A stretch of DNA of 64,000 bases from positions 41,757,001-41,821,000 of the forward strand of contig JAZHRO010000055.1 in the NCBI GenBank assembly GCA_037157565.1, read 5' to 3'. Every line of letters starts with the position of its first letter. The stretch's first letter is position 1. Source of the DNA: Thalassia testudinum (lineage: Eukaryota; Streptophyta; Magnoliopsida; Alismatales; Hydrocharitaceae). Shown here one piece after another: positions 55,239-64,000 of this stretch. The notes beneath the pieces were generated by a model. That model saw nothing but the letters and a program-made list of their open reading frames with translations. It was not told where the DNA came from and did not search any database. The translations under genes and the position numbers were made by a program.

Positions 55239-58200
55239 TATCACAAATACAAACCGTTATCGCGTCAATTTTATTTAATTACATAATTCCTACTAGTTTA
55301 TTCCAGGTAGTTCACTGAGAGGTAATTATTGATATACATCACTCTTTAAGTCCAACATTATTCTTTAATTCAAAAAAAGATCAATTTTATGTACAATCAT
55401 AAATTAACGAATTAATGAATGAAAGAATTAACTAATTTATGTATTGAAATGCTTACAAATACAAATATACAAACAAGCATCAAACGTTATACTTATATAC
55501 TATATACTATTTATTTATAACTTATAGTACTAATACTTATATATATATACGATAATAAGTAATAATATATACTATACTAGCTTAACTTAATACACTAACA
55601 TATGCAGTAACATATATAATATGTACAACGATAGATATAAACGTCACTAAACCTTAGGAAAGTGTATATACATAACCTAAGGTAAAAACTAGGGTCTATA
55701 GTGACACTTATTCTATTTACAGTGACGGATTAGTCTGTTAGTAAAGCTATACTGTTATTTGTGTACATAAATAGCTCTAACATTACTTATACTACATATA
55801 CGTATTATACATATTATTTATTTACAATATACTCTATATATGTTATATATACTTGTATATACACACTACACTTAGGCAGCTGAACTCTTCTTTCACTTCT
55901 ACTTTTGTGTTTTAACTTAGCCATTTCTTCTTCCTCTTTTGTTCTTGTACTTCTTTTCTACTTAGTCTCTCTGAGGGCTAACACTCTCAACACTTCTCAT
56001 TCGCCTTCACTTAGTATAAGATTAAGTTTTAAGGTTGGCAAGTGATCTTTTTGAGGGATACACAGCACCCTTAGGGGTGGGACCAAGACCTTTACTAAGA
56101 CCACACTGATTTGTTAATTATCCTCTTAATTCCGGTTTAAGCTCATTAATGGGCTCATTCAAGCCCAAACACAGTGTCGGGCCCTCGACCCACACATCAC
56201 AAACCATGCTCATGCTCAAAATATATGCTCGAAGGGGTATGCATTTCTTTTAGTGCCCAGTGCTTGTCGACTGATTAGCCATAAACACAAAAACCATTTA
56301 TAGCGTTCTAAGCGCTCCTCTGCTCACGATGTGCCGTTATCTGCACCGCATCTCAGCGTTGGAATTCCAGCGCGTTGTGTTCTGTGATTTTGGCCCTCGA
56401 TTTAAGGGCCATAATTTATTATAAATTAAAATTAAATTATGGGGAATTAAAGTATTTACATAGTACTACATAATTGTACAATTAATTTAGAAAATTAATT
56501 ATATTTATTATATAAATAAATTAGGCAAAGTTTCCAGTTTATGCATACTGTATTTTGGATTTTATTTCTAAATTACGTATAAATTAGTTAATGTATGGTC
56601 TAATTGACCTTATACAATATTAATATGTATATTAAGGTATTTAATAAGGATTTTTATTGAATTTTACAACATTTATTTAGATTTTATTTACATATAAGTT
56701 AATATAAATAATAGATGATATATGAATAAGTTATATATAATTTAAGTTATCTTAAATATTTAAGTTATGTTATACCATACATATATAAGTTATATATACA
56801 TATTATAGACATATTATGCATTATGTACATAGATAGTTTAGTATATAACTTATATTTACACGTATATACATAGTATACAGGGTGTTTTTAGGTATTTTGA
56901 GGGTTTTTCTTCCTTTTATGAATTTTGTGAGTTTTATAGAGGTAGGAGGTGACTGTGAAAGAGAGAGATGAGAAGAATGGAATGTCCTTTTATGTTTTTA
57001 TATGTTAAGGTCTTTTATTAAGTTTTAAGGTAGACTGAATCGTCGACCGGAATGTTCTACCAAGCCGAGGGTTCAGAATGCCTTGAAACTTGGCATGTCT
57101 AAAAATATACCTAATCTTCACCAAGACATGTTTATTTTATTTTTTTTGAATTTTTTATAGGATTTTTATTTATATGCAAGTGAAGCACATTCTAAGCCTA
57201 AAGAGGATTTCCTAAGTGAACATAACGCCTAAAAATGAACTAAACATGCTGAACAAAAGGTTTATACAGTTAGACACATTCAGCAAACAACATAGAAAGT
57301 GTGCAAGTGATTAAATCTGATTTTCAACTTAATTTCATTCAATTTCTACATATGGGCAGTTATATACATAAATAGTTGGCAATGGAAGTTGATTAATGAA
57401 TTACAAGCTATTCAAATGAAGTTTAAGGTCATTTACAATATATGAAAGCTTGTACAGGAAATTATACAACATAATGAAATAGGTCAGCCATTTAAAAAGC
57501 TCAAAGCTCCACCTACTGCCCTAACAATCCAAATAATCCAACAAACAGCTGCGACAACAGCCACCATTTGCAGCAAACAGCAGTGGACAGCAACTACAGC
57601 AGCAGCTGCAGAACATTTCTAGACGATCTAGGCAAAGCCCAGACGTCTTAACTAGCTCAGATCATTACTGTAGTGTCCATAAATCAGAGAAAAAAAAACA
57701 TCTGTAGCAGATTTGGAACTTCAAATTCAGCTGATCAGACCTAAATTCAGTATGAATTATCCTAGATCAGACTTAAGAAAGTTTGGTCAGGAATACTTCA
57801 TATCCAAATTCAAATTATGATTAGCATTAAACATCAACTTGTATCAAATTTGGAATTGAAACTTTAATAGAAATGTAGCTGCTAAAGCAACACTTTGATG
57901 TGATTGTTTAGGATTTAAAATGCACAGAAACCTCTTAAAATTCTGACAAGGACTAAAACAAACATGAAAAATCATTCTCAGATGTTAAACTCTAAATCAA
58001 AGTCCCTTGTCAACATTTTTCTTTCAAATCAAAGATAAATCTACTGATCTAACACCTTCCTAATGCTATAGACAACATGTAGGAAGTGTTGGAATCAGTC
58101 CATTAAATTAAGCTGAATCCCAAAGTGTTGAAAACCTTAAGGGATATTGTTTACAAGCGAAATCGAGGTTTTAAAAATTGTATTATAGTATAGCTGAAAT

Positions 58201-58696
58201 CCCTTTGAAAATAAATAATATTTATTTCTCAAATGAAAGTCCGAGGTCGAATACAGGGAGCAATATGGAATTTAATCTCAAAATTGCAATTTAAACATAG
58301 TATGAGCAATTTATAATGAAACTTCAAGCAATAATGATATATCAATGAAAGCTAATGTCAATACTGTAAAAAGAATGGAGTAAAATGGTGATTTGAATCA
58401 CCAATTACTCCTCACAATGACAGTTAAGAGATGCACAATATCAATTAAGAAGCTCAAATCAGACACAATATCAATTAACAATCTTAAAGAAATCTTCTTC
58501 TTAAACTCTTCCTCTTCTCTCCTTTCTTTGCTTCTTTGTTTGTGCGGGTCCTCTTCTTTCCTTCTTTCTTCCTTCTTTCTTCTTCTTTCTTCTTCTACCT
58601 CTCTACCTTTCTGTTCTTCTACTCTTCTTCACACACAGAGGCGGATCCTTCTTCAAACGGCTAAGTGTCAGTGGCAAATTTTGAGCAGTGGGGTGG

Positions 58697-61369
58697 TGTC
58701 ACGAACGTGGCATCAGATGGATTTTTAAGACATCTGGGAAGTGGCCCAGACGTCTGGAACCCTTCCCAGACGTCTGGTAATAAATTCTTTTGGCGTACCG
58801 GGTTGCGTCTGTGCGCGTGCGTGCGCAGACTGCGCCCGCCGCCTTCGTCTTCTTTTTCCTCTCTCTTCCTGCAGACGAGCCGCTTCCCTTCTCTCTCTCC
58901 TCGCGCTGCCTTATATATAAACCCTCGCCCTCTCCCTCACCCTCATGTCCTCCGCCTTTCTCTTCTCCTTCTCCCTGCCAGCAAGAGTGCAAGCGAGCGA
59001 GTGAACGGCGGTGGCAAGCATGAAGGAAGGAGGGTTGTGAGAGGAAGGAAGAAGCTCGACCGTGAGGGTGCGAGCTTGCCGGGGCAGCTAGAGCCGGCCG
59101 GCGGGGGAGCGGCGGGTGTGGGGTGTCGCGGAGGGGCTGCTGCAGCTCGAGTAGCAGGCGGACGGGACGCGGCGCGGCCGTGCTTCGCGGGCGAAGAGCG
59201 AACCGGGTTCTAATTCTCTGAAATTTCCTAGAATTAGACGTCTGGACTTACGTCCAGACGACGCCGAAGACGTCTAGAGGACGATCCAGACGTCTGATAG
59301 GTACGATATTTCTTATCTTTGCCTTTCTACGTGTGTACGGCCATGCAGCCGTCCGCCGCATTCTTCTACGCTTCGTCGTGCTGAGAGCAGGTGTGTGTGT
59401 GTGCGCAGGTTCTGCTCAGGAGGGCGGGAGGGCTCGCCATCCCACGTGAATTAGACGTCTGGCCACAGTGCCAGACAACGAAGAGAACCTCCAGACATCC
59501 GGGGTGACAATCGGATGTTTGGAAACCAAGGCAGACATTCCAGTGGGCTTCTGGACGTCTGAAGGACTGCGCAGACTGAGGTACGACCTGATCCACCTTT
59601 TAAGACGTCTGGTATAGGTTCCAGACGTCTGATTTTGGACAGATTCGTTGTTTTTGACCCGTTTAGGGCCCGTTCGGAGTCCGTTTTCCACGTTTCGAGT
59701 TGCATTCTTTCCAGAATTAATTCCTCTATCCGTTTACAGTAATTGTATAATGTTCTGAGAAACTCCTTGTGATTGATCCTTGTGTTAGGACCCCATTCCG
59801 TTACAGTCTTGGGGTTTACGGAGGCACGCGGGATTGCCGACCACGCCCCTTGTACTCCCGATTTCGCTGGTAGAGTGGCCCTTTAATTTATTTAACAAAA
59901 ATTGTGCAATTATGAAACAACTAATAGAGTCTAGGGCATTGTATGAACCCTAGGACTGAGAAATTAGATTGAATGATAGATCCTAGGGTATTGCATGAAT
60001 CCTAGCACTGAAAAACTAGTGATTATATAAACATTGCAGTCTTGGAAAAGTGGGAAGGAAATGATAACTGCCTGTAAATTGGACAACAGCTGCCTGTTAA
60101 AAATGGATAATTACGGTTGAGAATATAAATTGTATGGATATAAAGCTGGAACGGTGAAACCTAAATTGGCTGAGTTAAAAGATCTTGAACCCTACGGGGA
60201 ATTAGGAGTAGAACTCCTGGAAAGTGAATGGAATAGAATTGGGAAAGTGAGCTGGCCCTTGAGTACGGAGTACCAAGGAGAGCAACTGTTCTCCTGTTTA
60301 GTGCAGAGTGGAGCTAGTCACCCCAGGGACCCGGGGTTAGGACTGACCACTTTGTACCGACCTTTGGCCCCCGTGTACACAGTATCGAGGAGAGCTACTA
60401 GTGTAGGGAGAGCACTAGCTACCCCACGGGCCTCGGGGTTCTGCTAGCTCTCCTACACCGACTTGTTAGGCCCACTGGGAAAACTAGGGTAGTTAGGCGA
60501 GGGTGCGCGGACTATGGAGGGGCAAGACCCTTGTTTGGTTACTGTGGAGGGGCTGGACCCCTGTTACTGAGAGGGCTCTGCCCTATACTAGTTCCGTGCT
60601 GTGATTTGGGCGCACCCGTTAACGGAAACAACTGACCGCGTGCCAGTGCGGGGTAGCTACCCGTGCGTCTATCGCGCGTGCCGTAGTCACCGTTATGTCT
60701 GTCAGCGACCTTGGGGTGGTTGACTGAGAGTAAGACCACCACGGGGGACTCTCCCGGCCAAGAGAGCACCACGTGTTACTTCTACTTTTCGGAAAAGACT
60801 GCAATCAAGATCGTTCCCACGAGGAACATTCAAGATCAAGAGAAGGATATGAGAAATAAATCAATAGTAAATAAATGGGAAGATATAAATAAAGAAAGTA
60901 AAAACATAACAGCTACTGTCCACTTTACTACTTCTTCTAGCTTTTAGTTGCCACTCTACTCAGCGTTTCGCTGACGTGTCACCCTTGTTACCTTTTCAGG
61001 ACCAGGTGTTGAGTAGCCAGAGTCAGCGGCTGCGGGGGGTGCTAGGCCTAGTAGAGCCCAGTAGGGTTACCTGTAGTACCTTCTGTACTTTTTGCTGTTG
61101 TTGTGAGTAGTTTTGTTTTCCCCCTGTACTCTCTTTATTGCAAGCTTCATGTTTATGTATATGTTTATTTTTCTACTGTTGTGGTGGTGTATACTGTAGT
61201 ATTTCTTTTCTCTACTGTTGTATTTTGTTACTGCTAGTTATATACATGGTGAATGTGGTTTATTTTACTGCTCTTTTGGTTACTTTCTCGTTGGATGACT
61301 GGGTCTTGGGATTAGTCGAGTCGGTCCGATTCTTGTGTCTTGTAGGGATTCGGGAATTGGGTCGTTACA
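58697..61369 (+). mobile_element. Solo LTR B3 (family B, plus), inserted in A7
   Basis: Begins TGTCACGAACGTGG and ends GGGTCGTTACA, with flanks ggtgg (58692-58696) and gatgg (61370-61374), one transition apart. Length is 2673 bp. Family B blocks are present from end to end, with TATA (TATATATAA, 58912-58920) and three AGACGTCTGG words at 58728, 58748 and 58768. B3 and B5 share the TGTMACGAACG head, a subfamily distinct from B1. Confidence 0.87.
58728..58777 (+). promoter_or_regulatory. Three 20-bp-phased AGACGTCTGG sites in LTR B3
   Basis: AGACATCTGG, AGACGTCTGG and AGACGTCTGG start at 58728, 58748 and 58768, exactly 20 bp apart, about 30 bp after the LTR start and about 145 bp before the TATA box. 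Confidence 0.65.
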
Positions 61370-63765
61370 GATGGTGTGTAGGCGTCGTCGGAGCTTTGTC
61401 GGAGGCAGAGAAGATGAAGTTAGGTGAGGGAGAAGCAGTGGTTGTGCGTAGGTGTAGAGAGTGGAAAAGCGAAATAGAAAGAGAGAGGGAGCTAAAGAAG
61501 GGCTTAGTGAGAGGATAGGGAAGCGGAGGGCTTCGGTGTTGGTCGATCGGAGCCGGAGAAGGAGGAAGATGCGGTGAAGCGACGACGACGATGTAGATGG
61601 AGGAATGCCCTCCCTTTGGTTGGGGAGGGTCATGACGAAGAGAGGAGTTTAGGCCATCCAATTTGATGGTTGGACAGTCGGAGGAGGAAGATCCAGGGGT
61701 GTCACCGGAGCAGGGGTCTTCGGTGGTCGAAGAGGGTTTTTTAGGCCGTTAGACGTGCCAAGACTTGCTGAAAATGCACGGTCATGCGATGGTGTCTCTT
61801 TTATAGGCCATAGAAAGCCCTTCCAAGCTTGGAAGGTGCTTGTGAAGTAGGATACCCGAACCTTTGAAAGGTTCGCATGGTCTTTTGGGAAAGACTTAGA
61901 GCCCAAGGAATGGCTCAAATGGAAGGTAACTTCCCAAGGAATCCCTGTATCAATTTTGGGAGAGATTGATTGAGAATCGAGCGAGAAATCCTTGCTCGAA
62001 ACTTGACGATGAAGGTTTAACCTACCAAAAATGGCATGGGGACCTGCTTGTGAAGAAGACAAAGAAGTTGGGGGACTATTTGTAAGAAAATTCAAAAGTT
62101 AAGGGTCTGAATGAGATAGAAAGAGTCAGACTAGACCAAAATGCAAACTTGGTCAAGATGATCTCAGATTGGGCCCAGGTTTTGGTACAAACCTAATTTG
62201 GACCCCAGGAATCTAATGGTGAAGTTAGATTTAGGTTTTAAACAAGTTTGATTGGGTAATTTATACAAAAACCTAAATTAGGGCAATTGTCTATTTGAGA
62301 CTCTGTTTTGGGTCAAGACGGGTTCTGATGGTCAAATTGAAGGTTTCAAACCCTAGAGGATATTTTTTTATGAATTTTAGAGGGTTTAGGTGAATTTTAT
62401 CCTGACCAGATCCTCAATTAATTAAGCTGATTTGTTTTTAGGGTTTTAAAAGTCATTTAATTCTCAAAACACGTGCAAACCCTTTTCTATCTGTTCTAAC
62501 CCACTTGTTAGCTTTTTAGGACCATTTGACCTTTAATTACCCCTTGGGAAAACCCGTGATTATACTGCATTCATGATATGATGGTAAAATTACAGTTTTA
62601 ACCCTATTTTCTTGTCTTTACCTCAGAATGACTTTGTAATAAAATATAGCTCTCTGGCAGTTATGTAGGAGCATTTAATGACTTAATTGGATCAAAATGA
62701 GCAAGTTATGGCTCATAATTGTGTTCCCATCAGATATTGAAAATCCCTTAAGTGAAAATTAGATTCTCAGAAAATTGTAGTAGATTTTGGGTAGAGCCTC
62801 CAATCAACATAGTTGATTCGCCTTGGCTCTACAATACATTCAAGCCCATGAAAACCTTGAATCATGACAAATCTGATCATGGCTCATCTGAGGGGAACTT
62901 AACAGTCTCAAATTCACAGCCATGATCTCAATCACCCAAAAATAAATTGATTCACTTGATCACAAATCCTTGAAAACCAAAATGATTCAAAATCTCACGA
63001 TCTTGCTTTAAAATTCAAATCAAAAATCGATCGAGCAACCAATTCCTTTTCAAATCAGATCAAGGACCTTTGTGAGCAAATTGAAGTGAGTAGGAGACCC
63101 CTAGGTGGATTTAAGCGCAAATCCTCATCTCGAAGATTGAAAGCAATGGGATGGGGATTTGACTCCAAATGAATGGGTGAATTGAGGATTAAATTGCGAG
63201 GAAATCTGAAGTGAAATGAAAACCTGTAGAGGGAAAAAAACAGTGACTAGTGTGTGGGTGAATTCGTCTCCTCTGATCCGAAGTGATCAGAGGAGGTGAA
63301 ATTGTGGGATCTATGCTAATTCTACTCCTAAACTACACTACAAGCATGCACAGCAAATCAGATCTATTCTATATCTAAATTCTACTGCTAAACTATCTAA
63401 TTACGCTACAGCTAATCTAAAAATCAGCCTAATCTAAAAGGAGGAATGGGACCTTTGGATCTCCACCGGGTGGATGGAGAGGAAGAACGGAGGAAGTGCT
63501 ACACCGGAGTGAAAACACTCTAGTGGAGTTCAGGGTCGCCCTCAGGTGCTACAGAGTCCTTAGCGGTGAGGAGAGTCAGGGAGAAAGTGGAAATTCATAG
63601 CCGGTGGCCGTGAAAATGGGGAAATGTGAGGAGTGCTGGAGTGGACAAATGATCGCCTCGAGAGGTGTAGGAGGGAGCGATCTCTCGCGTGTGCGGCTGT
63701 GGAGCTCCTTAAGTAGATTGAAGAGTGAATCTCCTCACCGCGCAGGTGAAATTAGGCGCTAAGGG

Positions 63766-64000
63766 TGTAACGAACGCGCGCTTCAGACATCTTTTAAAAC
63801 GTCTGGGAAGTGGCCCAGACGTCTGACCAGACGTCTGGAACCACTTCCAGACGTCTGGGAATCGGTTATTGTTGGCACGCGCGATTCGTCTGCGCACTTA
63901 CGCTCTCTCCCTCTCTTTTTCCCTCTCTCCTGCGGCCGCAGACCACCCTGTCCCACTCTCTCTCTCCTCCTCGCTCGGCCTTAAAAGGCCACGCCCTCCC
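63766..64000 (+). mobile_element. LTR B5 (family B, plus), head only
   Basis: TGTAACGAACGCGCG head closely follows B3, with site starts at 63797, 63817, 63829 and 63849 and a CT-rich leader ending near a TTAAAAG TATA-like word (63981). The element continues past the window. Left flank aaggg (63761-63765) should recur at its far end. Confidence 0.8.
63797..63858 (+). promoter_or_regulatory. 20-12-20 tetrad of AGACGTCT sites in LTR B5
   Basis: AAACGTCTGG, AGACGTCTGA, AGACGTCTGG and AGACGTCTGG start at 63797, 63817, 63829 and 63849. Confidence 0.6.

Larger units (their letters stand above)
58148..62732 (-). mobile_element. Solo LTR A7 (family A, minus), split by B3
   Basis: Left end TGTTTACAAG is similar to A2. 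Right end is the reverse complement of TGATGGGAACACAATTATGA. The target duplication gatat is perfect at 58143-58147 and 62733-62737. Net length without B3 is about 1.9 kb, shorter than A2, so internal loss is likely. Minus TATA (CTTTTATA on plus) at 61798-61805. The same 'cggaggc(a/g)gagaagatgaag' segment as A2 lies at 61399. Confidence 0.87.
55189..64000 (-). mobile_element. LTR C4 (family C, minus), split by A7 and B5, runs off the window
   Basis: Minus-strand family C landmarks occur in order. There is a proposed end TGATGCGATCG at 55189 and a GTCGTTGTAGTATA word (55225-55238). The 'gggatacacagcaccc...ggtgggacca' block lies at 56065-56090, and the region with repeated 'ctaatct' words at 63320-63430 resembles C2 at 40350-40410. 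The rest, including the TGATGAG head, should lie beyond B5 outside the window. The left part (55500-57000) is very AT-rich and more diverged than C1 to C3. Left boundary is tentative because no right flank is available. Confidence 0.65.

Noticed and set aside
55225..55255. Possible tRNA-Asp gene starting GTCGTTGTAGTATA
   Set aside because: Only the first 14 bases match; no anticodon arm, T arm or acceptor 3' strand follows. The word is treated as a U5 motif instead.

Overview
The window looks like repeat-dense, heterochromatin-type nuclear DNA of a flowering plant. The recognisable retroelement lineages (Athila-like, Tekay/Del-like chromovirus and Tat-like Ty3/gypsy, plus a probable Ty1/copia LTR family) are angiosperm lineages. 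The species cannot be named from the sequence. I see no intact host gene, rRNA or tRNA gene, or CRISPR array. Nearly every base belongs to LTR retrotransposons inserted into one another, mostly as solo LTRs. I use working names: A (about 1.9-2.8 kb LTR; one copy has an Athila-like body), B (about 2.7-2.9 kb LTR; one copy has a chromovirus integrase tail), C (about 4 kb LTR), D (about 1.7 kb LTR, probably copia) and E (about 2.2 kb LTR). Insertions were delimited by TG...CA ends, 5-bp target-site duplications (TSDs) and agreement of net lengths once younger insertions are removed.

Layout. (1) 1-10620: a decayed minus-strand gene resembling plant transposase_24 proteins is split by solo LTR A2 (941-10236). 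A2 contains solo LTR B4 (1372-8234), which contains solo LTR C1 (2499-6473). (2) 10930-46060: a Tat-like pol relic (minus) is split by solo LTR E (12045-45758). E contains D1 (13187-44714). D1 contains C2 (13371-41508) and D2 (42215-43897). C2 contains A3 (14003-16691), the large Athila-like element A4 (17319-33537, itself carrying solo LTR A6 at 18776-21513), A5 (34219-36529) and B2 (36676-39444). This is six levels of nesting. (3) 46090-49265: head-truncated LTR C3. (4) 49387-55160: rearranged chromovirus B1, with a truncated 5' LTR facing an inverted LTR fragment, an integrase/chromodomain remnant and a complete 3' LTR. (5) 55189-64000+: LTR C4 (minus), split by A7 (58148-62732, containing B3 at 58697-61369) and by B5 (63766 onward).

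Coding capacity is dead. A4 keeps the order gag-protease-RT-RNase H-integrase but carries at least 14 in-frame stops before one frameshift, and lacks key catalytic residues. B1 keeps only the integrase C-terminus and chromodomain.

Two signals go beyond annotation. First, a palindromic AGACGTCTGG word recurs at 20-bp spacing in three unrelated LTR families (A, B, D). Second, the U5 of A and C LTRs carries a TATACTACAACGAC-like word complementary to the first 14 nt of plant tRNA-Asp, the same tRNA whose 3' end matches the A4 primer binding site. This suggests a bipartite primer contact.
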